The notes: generated by a model from the letters alone, not told the origin. A DNA stretch of 64,000 nt from Roseomonas fluvialis (GCF_022846615.1 NZ_AP025637.1:4923001-4987000); one strand, 5' to 3'; positions 31,673-41,886 are shown, numbered from the stretch's first letter. Translations and numbers: made by a program.

Positions 31673-32890
31673 ATGGCTTCTCGAACCACCCGCCCGCTCC
31701 GCCCCGCAACGCAGCTCGTGCGCGGGGGCCAGATGCGCTCGGGCTTCGACGAGACGGCAGAGGCGATGTTCCTCACCTCCGGCTTCGTCTACGACAGCGC
31801 CGCCCAGGCCGAGGCGACCTTCGCCGGCACCGAGGTGCACTACCAGTATTCCCGCTTCGGCAACCCCACGGTGGCGATGCTGGAAGCGCGCCTGGCCGCG
31901 CTGGAAGGGGCCGAGGCCTGCCGCGCCACCGCCACCGGCATGGCCGCGGTGCATGCGGCGATGCTGTCGCACCTGAAGGCGGGCGACCGCGTGGTCGCGT
32001 CGCGCGCATTGTTCGGGTCGTGCCACTGGATCGTGTCGACCCTGCTGCCGCGCTACGGCATCGCGACGGAATTCGTCGATGGCGGCGACCTCGAGGCCTG
32101 GGCGCGCGCGCTGGCCACGCCGGCCACGATGGTGCTGCTGGAAACACCGTCGAACCCGATGCTCGAGATCGTGGACCTGCGCGCCGTGTGCGACCTGGCG
32201 CACAAGGCCGGCGCGCTGGTGGTGGTGGACAATGTCTTCGCCACACCGCTGCTGCAGAAGCCGATGCAGTACGGCGCCGACATCGTGGTGTATTCCGCGA
32301 CCAAGCATTTCGACGGCCAGGGCCGCGTGCTGGGCGGCTGCGTGCTGGGCAGCAAGAAGTGGGTCGAGGACGTGCTGCAGCCCTTCATCCGCAACACCGG
32401 CCCGTCGATCAGCCCGTTCAACGCCTGGGTCATCCTGAAGGGGCTCGAGACGCTGCATCTGCGCGTGCCCGCGATGTGCCGCAACGCCGCGGCGGTGGCC
32501 GACATGCTGGCCGAACGGCATGAGATCGCGCGCGTGCTGTACCCCTTCCGCGACGACCATCCGCAGCAGAAGCTGGCCATGGCGCAGATGTCGGCAGGCG
32601 GCACGCTGGTCACCTTCGACCTGAAGGGCGGCAAGGATGCGTGCTTCCGCTTCATGGACGCGCTGCAGTTGATCGACATCTCGAACAACCTCGGTGATTC
32701 GAAGTCGCTCGCGACGCACCCGGCCACCACCACGCACATGCGCGTGGGCGCAGAGGAACGCGCTCGCCTGGGCATCGCCGACGGCACGGTGCGCCTGTCG
32801 GTCGGGCTCGAGGACGTGGCCGATATCATCGACGACCTTTCGCAGGCCCTCGATGCCGTGGCGGCAGCACCGGCGCGCGCTGCGGAATAG
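31673..32890 (+). CDS. metZ: O-succinylhomoserine (or O-acetylhomoserine) sulfhydrylase
   Basis: 405-residue PLP enzyme forming homocysteine from activated homoserine and sulfide. PLP Lys is K211 in YSATKHFDGQG. Typical Cys/Met metabolism features: YSRFGNPT, ATATGMAAV, LETPSNPMLEI, VVDNVFATP. MetZ specificity is supported by CHWIVSTLLPRYGI and the LIDISNNLGDSKSLATHP stretch. The leader holds the SAM-II riboswitch, so expression should fall when SAM is plentiful. The next gene follows after 5 bases. Succinyl versus acetyl substrate is not certain. Confidence 0.93.
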   Translation: MASRTTRPLRPATQLVRGGQMRSGFDETAEAMFLTSGFVYDSAAQAEATFAGTEVHYQYSRFGNPTVAMLEARLAALEGAEACRATATGMAAVHAAMLSHLKAGDRVVASRALFGSCHWIVSTLLPRYGIATEFVDGGDLEAWARALATPATMVLLETPSNPMLEIVDLRAVCDLAHKAGALVVVDNVFATPLLQKPMQYGADIVVYSATKHFDGQGRVLGGCVLGSKKWVEDVLQPFIRNTGPSISPFNAWVILKGLETLHLRVPAMCRNAAAVADMLAERHEIARVLYPFRDDHPQQKLAMAQMSAGGTLVTFDLKGGKDACFRFMDALQLIDISNNLGDSKSLATHPATTTHMRVGAEERARLGIADGTVRLSVGLEDVADIIDDLSQALDAVAAAPARAAE

Positions 32891-32895
32891 CGGCC

Positions 32896-33507
32896 GTGCC
32901 GCTCGACACCTGGCTCGCCTTCGTCGCTGCGACCGTGGTGATGCTGGCGATCCCGGGGCCGACCATCCTGCTCGTGGTCGGCCAGTCGCTCGGCGGCGGT
33001 TCGCGCGCCGCGCTGCCGCTGGTGGCCGGCGTGGCGCTGGGCGACCTCACGGCGATGACGCTGTCGCTGGCAGGGCTGGGGGCGCTGCTGGCAGCCTCCG
33101 CAACACTGTTCACGGTGCTGAAGCTTGCCGGCGCGGCCTACCTGGTGTGGCTCGGCATCCGGATGTGGCGCGCGCCGGTCACCGCCACGGCAGCAGCACC
33201 GGTGCAGGCGCGCCGCGCCTTCCGTGATGCCTATGTCGTGACGGCGCTGAACCCGAAGGGCATCGCCTTCTTCGTCGCCTTCGTTCCGTTGTTCGTGGAT
33301 GCCGGCACGCCCTTCCTGCCGCAGGCCGCGCTGCTGGTCGCGACCTTCGTCACGCTCGCCGCGGCGAATGCCGGCATCTATGCGCTGCTTGCGGCACGGC
33401 TTTCGAACGCGGTGGGGCGGCCATCGGTGCGGCGCGCCTTCAACCGGACGGGTGGCGCGATGCTGGTCGGCGCGGGGCTCGCGACCGCCGCGGCGCGCGG
33501 TTCTTGA
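32896..33507 (+). CDS. LysE/RhtB-family amino acid exporter
   Basis: 203 residues from GTG 32896, 5 bases after the metZ stop. About five to six hydrophobic helices; family motif AIPGPTILLVVGQSLGGGSR near the N-terminus (GP.. signature), then KLAGAAYLVWLGIRMWR and ALNPKGIAFFVAFVPLF, all typical LysE. Sharing the metZ transcript suggests it is SAM-regulated and may export methionine, homocysteine or a related amino acid (inference). It ends inside a strong hairpin. Confidence 0.9.
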   Translation: MPLDTWLAFVAATVVMLAIPGPTILLVVGQSLGGGSRAALPLVAGVALGDLTAMTLSLAGLGALLAASATLFTVLKLAGAAYLVWLGIRMWRAPVTATAAAPVQARRAFRDAYVVTALNPKGIAFFVAFVPLFVDAGTPFLPQAALLVATFVTLAAANAGIYALLAARLSNAVGRPSVRRAFNRTGGAMLVGAGLATAAARGS

Positions 33508-33522
33508 TGCGAGTCAAGAACC
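33499..33522 (+). terminator. Hairpin overlapping the lysE stop codon
   Basis: GGTTCTTGA (33499-33507, containing the TGA stop) pairs perfectly with TCAAGAACC (33514-33522), loop TGCGAG; flanking CGCG/CGCG can lengthen it. It probably ends the metZ-lysE transcript, though there is no T run. Confidence 0.65.
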
Positions 33523-33591
33523 ACGCGTCATAGGTGGTGGACAAGCCGGCCACACAGCGCTTCAAATGACGCCTGGGGAGTGGCTGCCATC

Positions 33592-34005
33592 ATGGCCAGG
33601 AAGGAAGAGTTCAGCGCCACCACGCGCGGCATCCGCGTGACGGTGCGTGCGTTCTACCTCGCGGACCAGTCGGAGCCTGAGAGCGGGCAATACGTCTGGG
33701 CCTATCGGGTCGAGATCGCGAATACCGGGCGTGAGACCGTCCAGCTCCTGCGCCGCACCTGGCGCATCACTGACGGGCTCGGCCGCACGCAGACCGTGCA
33801 TGGCGCGGGCGTGATCGGGGAGACGCCGGTGCTCGAACCGGGCGGGCGCTTCGAATACACATCGGGCACGCCGCTCGGCACCGCCTCGGGCTTCATGCAG
33901 GGCGCGTATCACATGGTCGTCACCGACAGTGGCGAGGGCTTCGACGTGGACATCCCGGCCTTCAGCCTGGACAGCCCGCATCAGCCCTCGGGCCGGGTGC
34001 ATTGA
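33592..34005 (+). CDS. apaG: ApaG domain protein
   Basis: 137 residues from ATG 33592 (GGGGAG 11 bases upstream; an in-frame GTG at 33580 is possible). All-beta ApaG fold: [20 protein letters not shown], then [67 protein letters not shown]. These strings are near-identical across bacteria. Linked historically to Mg/Co resistance and Ap4A metabolism; the biochemical role is unsettled. Confidence 0.95.
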   Translation: MARKEEFSATTRGIRVTVRAFYLADQSEPESGQYVWAYRVEIANTGRETVQLLRRTWRITDGLGRTQTVHGAGVIGETPVLEPGGRFEYTSGTPLGTASGFMQGAYHMVVTDSGEGFDVDIPAFSLDSPHQPSGRVH

Positions 34006-34120
34006 CGCGACGCTTGCGCGTTCCCGCACCCACCCCATTTCGATGTCCGAGGAAGGCGCCGTGACGCGACGGCACGGAAATCTGTCCGACGCAGTGCGCC
34101 CTTGGAAAGAACCGCGACCC

Positions 34121-34762
34121 GTGAACATTCACCTGCCCACGACAGGGCCCGCCGACGACCAGGCCACCACGTTGCCGCGGCCCACGCAGGCGCAAGCCGA
34201 GGACGCGATCCGCACCCTGCTGCTCTGGGCCGGCGACGACCCGAACCGCGAAGGCCTGCTCGACACGCCCAAGCGTGTGGCCAAGGCCTACCGCGAATGG
34301 TTCTGCGGCTACGAGGAAGACCCGGTCGAACTGCTCGCCCGTTCGTTCGAGGAGGTCGAGGGCTATGACGAGATGGTCCTGCTGCGCGACATCCGCGTCG
34401 AGAGCATGTGCGAACACCACATGTGCCCGATCATCGGCAAGGCGCACATCGCCTACCTGCCGAACGGGCGCGTGGTCGGCATCAGCAAGCTCGCGCGCGT
34501 CGTGGAAGCCTTCGGCAAGCGCCTGCAGATCCAGGAGAAGCTGACCGCGCAGGTGGCCAATGTCATCAACGACGTCCTCAAGCCCAAGGGCGTGGCCGTG
34601 GTGTTTGAAGCCGTGCACCAGTGCATGACCACGCGCGGCGTGCACAAGACCGGCGTGTCGATGGTGACCAGCCGCATGCTGGGGGCCTTCCGCGACGATG
34701 CCTCCACGCGGCGGGAATTCCTGTCCATGATCCAGGGCAATCGCGGCCCCGGCGAAGGCTGA
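34121..34762 (+). CDS. folE: GTP cyclohydrolase I
   Basis: 213 residues from GTG 34121 (GGAAAG ten bases upstream); ATG 34043 would add 26 residues of doubtful character. It converts GTP to dihydroneopterin triphosphate. Zn ligands and active site are in [20 protein letters not shown], and the C-terminal [20 protein letters not shown] provides the third Cys. This is type IA (Zn). The paralogue MptA type is not seen. It is monocistronic between apaG and a glycosyltransferase. Confidence 0.95.
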   Translation: MNIHLPTTGPADDQATTLPRPTQAQAEDAIRTLLLWAGDDPNREGLLDTPKRVAKAYREWFCGYEEDPVELLARSFEEVEGYDEMVLLRDIRVESMCEHHMCPIIGKAHIAYLPNGRVVGISKLARVVEAFGKRLQIQEKLTAQVANVINDVLKPKGVAVVFEAVHQCMTTRGVHKTGVSMVTSRMLGAFRDDASTRREFLSMIQGNRGPGEG

Positions 34763-34817
34763 CGCGGCAGCGCCACGCATTCCCCATCGGCGCGTTCCGG
34801 CGTAATCCGGAACGCGC

Positions 34818-35930
34818 ATGAAGATCTGCGAAGTCACCAATGTCGATTTCTCGCTGCGGCACTTCCTGCTGCCGGTGATGCGCGGCGCGCGCGCGCGCGG
34901 GCACGAGGTGGTGGGCGTGAGCGCCGAAGGTCCGCTGCTCGACATCCCACGGGCCGAGGGCTTCCGCGTCGAAGCCTTGCCCATGGCGCGCAGCCTGAAC
35001 CCGGCCGCCCAGGCGCGGGCCTTCCGCGCCCTGCTGGACCTGTTCCGGCGCGAACGCTTCGACCTGGTGCATGCGCACATGCCGATCAGCGGGCTGCTGG
35101 CGCGGGCCGCCGCGAAGGCCGCAGGCGTTTCGCGCATCGCCTACACCTGCCATGGATTCCTGTTCAACCAGCCTGGGCCATGGTGGCGCCGCACGCTGTC
35201 GCTGCGCCTTGAAAGGCTCGGCGGGCGCATCACCGATACCTTCCTGACGGTCAGCGAGGAGGAGGCGGCCGATGCGCGCCGCCTGCGCATCCACAGCCAC
35301 GCCACTGCGGTGCTGAACGGGCGCGACCCGGCGCTGTTCCATCCCGACGCGGCGGCGCGCGCCGCGATCCGCGCCGAGTTCGGCGCGCGCGAGGATGACT
35401 GCGTCATCACATGCGTCTCCCGCCTGGTCCGCCACAAGGGCCATCCGGAGCTGCTGCGTGCGATGGAAGCCACGCCGGCGAATGCCGTGCTCTGGGTGGT
35501 GGGCGAACGCCTCGCCTCCGATCATGGCGAGGACCTCGACCCGCATTTCGCGCGTGCCGCCGCGGCGCTCGGGACGCGGGTGGTACGGCTGGGCTACCGG
35601 CACGACGTCGCGCGCATCCTCGCGGCATCGGACGTCTTCTGCCTGCCCTCGCATTTCGAGGGCCTGCCCATGAGCGTGATCGAGGCGATGATGACCGGCC
35701 TGCCCGTGGTCGCCACCGACATCCGCGGGCCGCGCGAACAGGTGGTGCACGACCAGACCGGCCTGCTGGTGCCGCCCATGCAGGTCGCGCCGCTCGCCGC
35801 CGCGCTGGCGCGCCTGGCGGCCGACCCGGCGCTGCGCGCGCGCATGGGGGCGGCGGGGCAGGCGCGCGCGCTCGATCGTTTCGACGAGGCGAAGGTGATC
35901 GGCCGGACGCTCGACCTCATGGGGCTGTAG
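34818..35930 (+). CDS. Glycosyltransferase family 4 protein
   Basis: 370 residues of GT-B fold. N-lobe: MKICEVTNVDFSLRHFLLPV then HAHMPISGLLARAAAKAAG. C-lobe: TCVSRLVRHKGHPELLRAME, VRLGYRHDVARILAASDVFC and the EX7E nucleotide-sugar motif in SHFEGLPMSVIEAMMTGLPV. It resembles Pgl/WbpH-type transferases of capsule or O-unit synthesis. The first base follows GGAACGCGC. No partner glycan genes except the broken TupA-like gene 3 kb upstream. Confidence 0.92.
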   Translation: MKICEVTNVDFSLRHFLLPVMRGARARGHEVVGVSAEGPLLDIPRAEGFRVEALPMARSLNPAAQARAFRALLDLFRRERFDLVHAHMPISGLLARAAAKAAGVSRIAYTCHGFLFNQPGPWWRRTLSLRLERLGGRITDTFLTVSEEEAADARRLRIHSHATAVLNGRDPALFHPDAAARAAIRAEFGAREDDCVITCVSRLVRHKGHPELLRAMEATPANAVLWVVGERLASDHGEDLDPHFARAAAALGTRVVRLGYRHDVARILAASDVFCLPSHFEGLPMSVIEAMMTGLPVVATDIRGPREQVVHDQTGLLVPPMQVAPLAAALARLAADPALRARMGAAGQARALDRFDEAKVIGRTLDLMGL

Positions 35931-36029
35931 AGCAGAACCACCCCGGATGGCGGCATCTGATCCGGCCCGGATGCCCCCGCCAGGGACGCCGACGTCAGCC
36001 AGGGCGGACGGACTCGGTTGTTGCGCGGT

Positions 36030-37493
36030 TCAGGCCGCGCGCAACCCCGCCAGCGTCGAGCCGAGCGCAGCGCGCAGCGCCGCGGCCTCACGGCGCAGCC
36101 GCTCCGACATGCGCTCGAGTTCGGCGACCTCCGCCCGGGTGCGCGCCATGCGTTCGGCAGCGGTGTCGACCGCATCGGAGGCCAGCTCCGTGCCGCGCGC
36201 CACGCCCGCGGTGCTGCCGGCAATCTCGCGCGTCGCCGCCCCCTGTTGCTCGACCGCGGCGGCGATCGCGGCGGCGACCTCGTTGACCTGCTGCACCACC
36301 TCGGCGATGCCCTGGATCGCATCGACCGCGCCCTGCGTCTCGTGCTGGATGGCGGCAACCTGCGCGCCGATCTCCTCGGTGGCGCGGGCGGTCTGGCCGG
36401 CCAACGCCTTCACCTCGCTCGCGACCACGGCGAAGCCCTTGCCGGATTCGCCCGCGCGCGCGGCCTCGATCGTGGCATTGAGCGCCAGAAGGTTGGTCTG
36501 GCCCGCGATCTCGCCGATCAGGCGCACCACGTCACCGATGCGCTGCGCGCCTTCGGACAGGCCGCGGACGATCCCGCCGGTCGCGTCGGCGCGTTCGGCG
36601 GCGGTGCGCGCCACGCTCGCGGCCGCCGCGACCTGGCGCGAGATCTCGGAGACCGAGGCCGCGAGCTGCTCGGCCCCGGCGGCGACCGCCTGCACGCCGC
36701 CGGAGGCCTCGGCCACGGCGGCGCGCGCGGATTGCGCGCCCGCCGCGCCTTCGCCCGCCGCCGTGGAAATGCGCTGCGCCGCGGCACCCAGCGTGACCGA
36801 GGCCGTCTCCACGTCGATCGCGATGCGGCCGATCTGCTGTTCGACCGTGACCGCAACACCCTCGCGCGCCTGCTGCGCGGCGCCGCGGGCGGCTTCCTCC
36901 TGTGCGAGGCGCTGCGCGGCCTCGGCCGCCTCGGCCGCGCGCGCCGCGCGGGCTTCGTTCAGCGCGGCGTCGGTGCGCAGCGCCGCAGCTTCGAGACGCC
37001 GGGTCATGAGAATCAGCGCCGAGGACTCCACGACAAGCACCGCCGCGTGCAGCACGACGCGGCCCAGGCTGCCCTCGGGCACGCCGAAGACCCAGGCGGG
37101 CGCCGCGAAGTTCAGCACCAGGTGGTGCAGCGCCACCACCGTCGCGCCGAGCAGGATGCTGCGCCAATCCACGAAGCCGGAGAGCAGCGCGAGGCTCGCG
37201 AAATAGGCCATGTGCAGGTCGATCGCGAGGGCCGGCGGCGCGAGCCAGACCTGCACCGAGACGCTGACCATCAGCCCCACCGCTATGGCGTGGCGCGCAC
37301 CGGGCGCGCCCGCGCCGGCCCGCGCCGCGACGCTCGCGACCAGCGCCATGACCCCGACCATGGCGGCGCCAATGGCGGCATCCTCCGGGCTGCGACCCGC
37401 GATCAGCGCCGCGACCGGCGTCAGCAGCGCGAGCACCCACAGCAGGACCAGCAGGAAGCGCCCGGTACCGCGGCGCAGCAGTTCGAGATCCAT
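36030..37493 (-). CDS. Methyl-accepting chemotaxis protein with six-helix membrane sensor
   Basis: 487 residues from ATG 37493 (AAGGA nine bases upstream). About 1-165 holds six hydrophobic helices with the motif [20 protein letters not shown], then [10 protein letters not shown], a membrane-embedded sensor seen in a distinct MCP group. No periplasmic loop of size and no HAMP domain. The rest is a signalling coiled coil with the conserved tip [20 protein letters not shown] then [18 protein letters not shown]. No CheW-binding tether or che genes nearby. It probably senses membrane, redox or a hydrophobic signal. Confidence 0.93.
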   Translation of the reverse strand: MDLELLRRGTGRFLLVLLWVLALLTPVAALIAGRSPEDAAIGAAMVGVMALVASVAARAGAGAPGARHAIAVGLMVSVSVQVWLAPPALAIDLHMAYFASLALLSGFVDWRSILLGATVVALHHLVLNFAAPAWVFGVPEGSLGRVVLHAAVLVVESSALILMTRRLEAAALRTDAALNEARAARAAEAAEAAQRLAQEEAARGAAQQAREGVAVTVEQQIGRIAIDVETASVTLGAAAQRISTAAGEGAAGAQSARAAVAEASGGVQAVAAGAEQLAASVSEISRQVAAAASVARTAAERADATGGIVRGLSEGAQRIGDVVRLIGEIAGQTNLLALNATIEAARAGESGKGFAVVASEVKALAGQTARATEEIGAQVAAIQHETQGAVDAIQGIAEVVQQVNEVAAAIAAAVEQQGAATREIAGSTAGVARGTELASDAVDTAAERMARTRAEVAELERMSERLRREAAALRAALGSTLAGLRAA

Positions 37494-37505
37494 CGGGACC
37501 AATCC

Positions 37506-37802
37506 TTATCGGGTGCCGGGCGCACAGGCGACGAGCGCGCGCGCGGCAAGGGCGAGCACGGCGCCTGACGCCCGGCGGAGCACGGCGGCGTCGCCGGCGG
37601 CGGAATCGGGTGTCGCGACCACCAGCCGGAAGGGTCCGGCCTCGGCGATGCGCTGCACGCGCCAGCCCTCCGCCGCGAAGGCAGCACCGGCCGGCGCGCC
37701 AGGCGGCAGCACCAACAGGATCGGCTGACCCGCACGCGGCCACATGGCCAGCACGAGAAGCATGAACGTGCTGGCGCCGATCTGCAGGAGGGCAACGCGC
37801 AT
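37506..37802 (-). CDS. Hypothetical 98-residue protein with N-terminal membrane helix
   Basis: MRVALLQIGASTFMLLVLAM starts a single anchor or signal; the remainder is a small alpha/beta piece (GWRVQRIAEAGPFRLVVATP). It ends 12 bases before the chemoreceptor start on the same strand, so they are probably co-transcribed, and it may be a periplasmic partner of the receptor. No family recognised. Confidence 0.65.
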   Translation of the reverse strand: MRVALLQIGASTFMLLVLAMWPRAGQPILLVLPPGAPAGAAFAAEGWRVQRIAEAGPFRLVVATPDSAAGDAAVLRRASGAVLALAARALVACAPGTR

Positions 37803-38061
37803 CCGCGGACCATAGGCGCCGCATGGTTACGGCAGGGTTGATCGGCGCAGGGCAGGACACATCGCGGCGGGCGCGCGGCGGCCATGCGCCGGCCTGGCTT
37901 GGCCGCGCGCCGCGCCGCGTGCCACGCTGACGCGCTTTCCGACCTGTCGGTATCGGCTCCGCCCCGCTCACCCACCCGGGATCGGGACAGTGCCGTCGCG
38001 CCACGAGCGGGCCGGTGCCGTCTGATCGGGAAGCACGATTATGCGCCGAGGAAACGTCACC

Positions 38062-39306
38062 ATGCAGGACAGCGCGGCCGCGCAGATCGATTCGCCTCGT
38101 GCCTGGCTGCGCCTGGTCGCCATCGTGCTGCTGTCCATGCTGGGCAGCGCGCCGATGTGGTCGGTGGTCGTGATGCTGCCGGCGGTGCAGGCGGAATTCG
38201 GCACGGCGCGCGCGGATGCTTCCCTGCCCTACACCATGACCATGGTCGGCTTCGTGTTCGGCGGCGTGCTGATGGGGCGCCTGGCGGACCGCTTCGGGGT
38301 CATGGTGCCGGTGCTGGTGGGCGCGGTGTCGCTGGGCGCGGGCGGCGTGGCGGCGGCACTGGCGCCGAGCGTGTTCTATTTCGGGCTGGCCTATGGCGTG
38401 CTGATGGGCTGCCTCGGGGCGGCGGCGGTGTTCGGGCCGCTGATCGCGGATGCATCCCTGTGGTTCGCGCGCCGGCGCGGCATCGCGCTCGCGCTCGCTG
38501 CCTCCGGCAATTACCTGGCGGGCACGGTCTGGCCGCCGCTGCTGCAATGGGGCGTGGAGACGATCGGCTGGCGGCATGCGCACCTGGCGATGGGCGCGGT
38601 GTGCATCGCGACCATGCTGCCGCTCGCGCTCGCGCTGCGCACCCGCCCGCCGCTGCCGCCGGCGTCGCCACCGCGGCCGGCCGGCGTGGCGGTGGTGCAT
38701 CCGCTCGGGCTGCCGCCGAACCTGCTGCAGGCGATCCTCGGCGCGGCGGGGATCGCCTGCTGCGTCGCCATGGCCATGCCGCAGGTGCACATCGTCGCGT
38801 ATTGCGTGGACCTGGGCTACGGCGCGCAGCGTGGCGCGCAGATGCTCTCGGTCATGCTGGCGGCGGGCATCGTCTCGCGCCTTTTGTTCGGCGCGGTGAT
38901 GGACCGGATCGGCGGGCTGCGCACGCTGGTGCTGGGCTCCGCGCTGCAGGGTGTCGCGCTGTTCCTGTTCCTGCCGGCCGACGGCATGGTGGCGCTGTTT
39001 GCGGTCAGCGCGGTGTTCGGGCTGTTCCAGGGCGGGATCGTGCCGTCCTACGCGATGATCGTGCGCGAATACTTCCCCCCGGCGCAGGCGGGCACGCGCG
39101 TGGGCATAGCGCTGTCCTCCACGCTGGTCGGCATGGCGCTGGGCGGCTGGATGGCGGGGGCCATCTTCGACGCGACCGGGTCGTACCGCGCGGCGATGTG
39201 GAACGGCATTGCGTGGAACCTGGTGAACCTGTGCATCGCGCTGTGGCTGCTGCGGCGCGCCACGCGCTGGCAGCGCGGCGCCGGGCTGCGTCGGGTCGCG
39301 GCATAG
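38062..39306 (+). CDS. Major facilitator superfamily transporter
   Basis: 414 residues from ATG 38062, preferred over 38041 because GAGGAAAC lies just upstream. Twelve helices with the loop 2-3 motif GRLADRFGVMVP (G-x-L-a-D-r-x-G) and its second copy FGAVMDRIGGLRTLVLG. It resembles the oxalate/formate-type or monocarboxylate group (YREYFPP-like segment REYFPPAQAGTRVGIALS). Divergent from the chemoreceptor pair across 260 bases. Substrate unknown. Confidence 0.92.
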   Translation: MQDSAAAQIDSPRAWLRLVAIVLLSMLGSAPMWSVVVMLPAVQAEFGTARADASLPYTMTMVGFVFGGVLMGRLADRFGVMVPVLVGAVSLGAGGVAAALAPSVFYFGLAYGVLMGCLGAAAVFGPLIADASLWFARRRGIALALAASGNYLAGTVWPPLLQWGVETIGWRHAHLAMGAVCIATMLPLALALRTRPPLPPASPPRPAGVAVVHPLGLPPNLLQAILGAAGIACCVAMAMPQVHIVAYCVDLGYGAQRGAQMLSVMLAAGIVSRLLFGAVMDRIGGLRTLVLGSALQGVALFLFLPADGMVALFAVSAVFGLFQGGIVPSYAMIVREYFPPAQAGTRVGIALSSTLVGMALGGWMAGAIFDATGSYRAAMWNGIAWNLVNLCIALWLLRRATRWQRGAGLRRVAA

Positions 39307-39381
39307 GGCACGTCCCGGCGGGATCGAAGCATCCGGCCGGGCGAAGACGCTTGCCCACAGCGATCGGCTGTCGCGGAGAGG

Positions 39382-40056
39382 TCAGCCGGGCGGTTCAAGC
39401 CCCTTCGCGCGCAGCGCGCCCGGCGTGCAGGCGCGCGCCACCGCGGCCAGGACGCGCGGCCCGTCCGGCGCGCCGGCGAAAGCCGCGCCCGAGAATACCG
39501 CGATGGTCTGCGCACCCTCGGGCAGGGCGCCGACCACCTCGATGCCCGGCACCTCGAGCAATTCGCTGACCTGCTGGAAGGCGATGGCGGCCTCGCCGGT
39601 CAACAGCTTCTCCGCCGTGAAGCCCTGCGGGATCACGACGGCCTTGGCGTTCACGGCATCCGCGATGCCCAGGCGTTCGATGAGATCCGCGAAGAAAATG
39701 CCCGAGGCGCCGGCACGCGAGTAGCAGAGCGACGGCACGTCGATGAGCAGGCGGCGCAGCGCGGCCACGTTCGCGATGTCCGGATGCGGCGTGCCGGCCT
39801 TCACGGCGAGGCCCACGCGCGAATGCGCGAGCGCCCGCGCCGTGGAGCCATCCAACACGCATTCCGCAGACAGCGCCGCGATCGCCTCGGCCGTCAGCAC
39901 CGCGGCATCCGCGCCCTCGCCCGCGCGGATGCGGGCCTCCAGCGCGCGGGTCGGTGCGAGTTCGACATCCAGCCGCGCGCCCAACGCGGCCTCGATCGCC
40001 GGCGCCGCCTCGCGCAGCAGGCCGGCGATGGCTAGGGTGGACATCAGGCGCGGCAT
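39382..40056 (-). CDS. ModA-like substrate-binding-fold protein without signal peptide
   Basis: 224 residues from ATG 40056. Periplasmic-binding fold of the ModA/WtpA type is suggested by AAPAIEAALGARLDVELAPT, GEGADAAVLTAEAIAAL, CYSRAGASGIFFADLIERLG, NAKAVVIPQGFTAEKLLTGE and AFQQVSELLEVPGIEVVGAL. It begins MPRLMSTLAIAGLLREAAPA with no hydrophobic export signal, and no ModBC genes adjoin. Possibly a cytosolic ligand-binding protein or a gene that has lost its signal. The family call is moderate. Confidence 0.75.
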   Translation of the reverse strand: MPRLMSTLAIAGLLREAAPAIEAALGARLDVELAPTRALEARIRAGEGADAAVLTAEAIAALSAECVLDGSTARALAHSRVGLAVKAGTPHPDIANVAALRRLLIDVPSLCYSRAGASGIFFADLIERLGIADAVNAKAVVIPQGFTAEKLLTGEAAIAFQQVSELLEVPGIEVVGALPEGAQTIAVFSGAAFAGAPDGPRVLAAVARACTPGALRAKGLEPPG

Positions 40057-40212
40057 GGCGGGCTCCGGGGCGCGGGACCGACGGCGGATGGCGACGGTCT
40101 CTGGCGGTGCAGTCTGGCCCCGGCGCGGCGCCGGCGCCACCGCCCGCAGCCCGCACTTGACGCTGCGCCCCGGTGCGCTGCACCTGGACATGCCGCCATT
40201 CTGGACGCTGCC

Positions 40213-41886
40213 ATGACCCTGCGCTTCGACCACATCACCGCCCCACGCCCCGACCGGGACAGCCTGGCCGCGACGCATGCCGCGATCGATGCGCGCCTCG
40301 ATGCCGGGGACCGGCCCGGCGCGCTCGCGCTGTGGGACAAGGCGCGGCGCGACTACGACACCTGGTCGTCGCTGGTGCACCTGCGCTTCGCGCAGAACAC
40401 CGCCGATGCCGACGCCGTCGCCGCGCGCGAATACGCCGATGCGCTGGCGCCGGAGGCCGCGACGCACGAGACCGCGCTGAAGCGGCGCCTGCTGGCCGAT
40501 GGCGATCGCGCCGGCCTGGAAGCGACCGCCGGCGCGCATGCGGTGGCACTTTGGGAAACCGACATCACCGCCTTCGACCCGGCCATCGCGGCGGATACCG
40601 AGGAGGAAAGCCGGCTTTGCGCCCGCTATACGGCGCTGCTGGCCAGCGCGAAGGTGGCACTGAAGGGCCATGAGCTGAACCTCTCGGGCATCGCCCCCTT
40701 CGCCGAGGACCCCGACCGCGCGACGCGCCACGAGGCCGAGGCCGCGCGCTGGGGTTTCTTCGCGCGCAACGGCGATGCGCTGGACGAGATCTACGACCAG
40801 CTCGTGCGCCTGCGCACGGGCATGGCGCGCAAGCTGGGCGACGCCACCTTCACGCCGCTGGCCTATCGGCGCATGCGGCGGCTCGACTACGGGCCAGCGG
40901 ATGTGGCGCGGTATCGCGACGCCGTCGCGCGGCATGTCACGCCACTGGTCGCGCGCATCCTGGAAGCCCGCCGCGCCACCCATGGCTGGGACCGCCTGCG
41001 CTATTGGGACGAGGCGCTGATCGACCCCGCCGGCAACCCGAAGCCGGCTGGCGACCACGACACGCTGGTGATGGCCGCGCAGACCATGTTCGACCGCATG
41101 GACCCGCGGCTCGCGGGCTTCTACGCAATGATGCGCGAAGGCGGGTTCCTCGACCTGAAGAACCGCTCGGGCAAGGCGGGCGGCGGCTTCTGCACGTCGT
41201 TTCCCAGCGTCGGCGCGCCCTTCATCTTCGCCAACTTCAACGGCACGCACAACGACATCGGCGTCTTCACGCACGAGATGGGCCACGCCTTCCAGTGCTG
41301 GGAAAGCCGGCACCAGCCGGGCGTGGACTATCTGTGGCCGACCATGGAGGCGGCCGAGATCCACTCCATGGGCCTCGAATACCTCACGCATCCGCAGATG
41401 GGGCTGCTGGTGGGCGATGCGGCCGCCGACCGCTACCGCGCGATGCACCTGATCGGAGCACTGTCCTTCCTGCCCTACGGCGTCTGCGTCGATCACTTCC
41501 AGCACGAGGTCTACGCGAACCCGGATGCGACGCCGGCGGAACGCCACGCGATGTGGCAGCGGCTCGAACGCCACTACATGCCCTGGACCGACTATGGCGA
41601 CCTCGCCTACCCGGCCAAGGGCGGGCGCTGGCAGGCGAAGCAGCACATCTACAACTCGCCCTTCTACTACATCGACTACACGCTGGCGCTATGCGTCGCG
41701 CTGCAGTTCTGGGTGTGGTCTCGGCGCGACGCGAAGGGTGCGCTCGATGCCTATGTGGCGCTGTGCGGGCGCGGCGGGTCGATGCCCTTCCAGGGGCTGG
41801 TGGCCTCGGCGGGGCTGGTCTCGCCCTTCGCCGAGGGCGCGCTGGAAGCGGCGGTGAACGAAGCGGCGTCGGTGCTCGGCGTGTGA
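40213..41886 (+). CDS. M3 family oligoendopeptidase (PepF type)
   Basis: 557 residues, cytosolic zinc metallopeptidase cutting short peptides. The active site HEMGH (H354, E355, H358) is followed by the third ligand in TMEAAEIHSMGLEYL. The PepF-like N-terminal helical part about 1-190 includes NTADADAVAAREYADALAPE. Length is close to the family norm (about 560-600). Divergent from the ModA-like gene; a GST gene converges from the other side. Confidence 0.92.
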   Translation: MTLRFDHITAPRPDRDSLAATHAAIDARLDAGDRPGALALWDKARRDYDTWSSLVHLRFAQNTADADAVAAREYADALAPEAATHETALKRRLLADGDRAGLEATAGAHAVALWETDITAFDPAIAADTEEESRLCARYTALLASAKVALKGHELNLSGIAPFAEDPDRATRHEAEAARWGFFARNGDALDEIYDQLVRLRTGMARKLGDATFTPLAYRRMRRLDYGPADVARYRDAVARHVTPLVARILEARRATHGWDRLRYWDEALIDPAGNPKPAGDHDTLVMAAQTMFDRMDPRLAGFYAMMREGGFLDLKNRSGKAGGGFCTSFPSVGAPFIFANFNGTHNDIGVFTHEMGHAFQCWESRHQPGVDYLWPTMEAAEIHSMGLEYLTHPQMGLLVGDAAADRYRAMHLIGALSFLPYGVCVDHFQHEVYANPDATPAERHAMWQRLERHYMPWTDYGDLAYPAKGGRWQAKQHIYNSPFYYIDYTLALCVALQFWVWSRRDAKGALDAYVALCGRGGSMPFQGLVASAGLVSPFAEGALEAAVNEAASVLGV

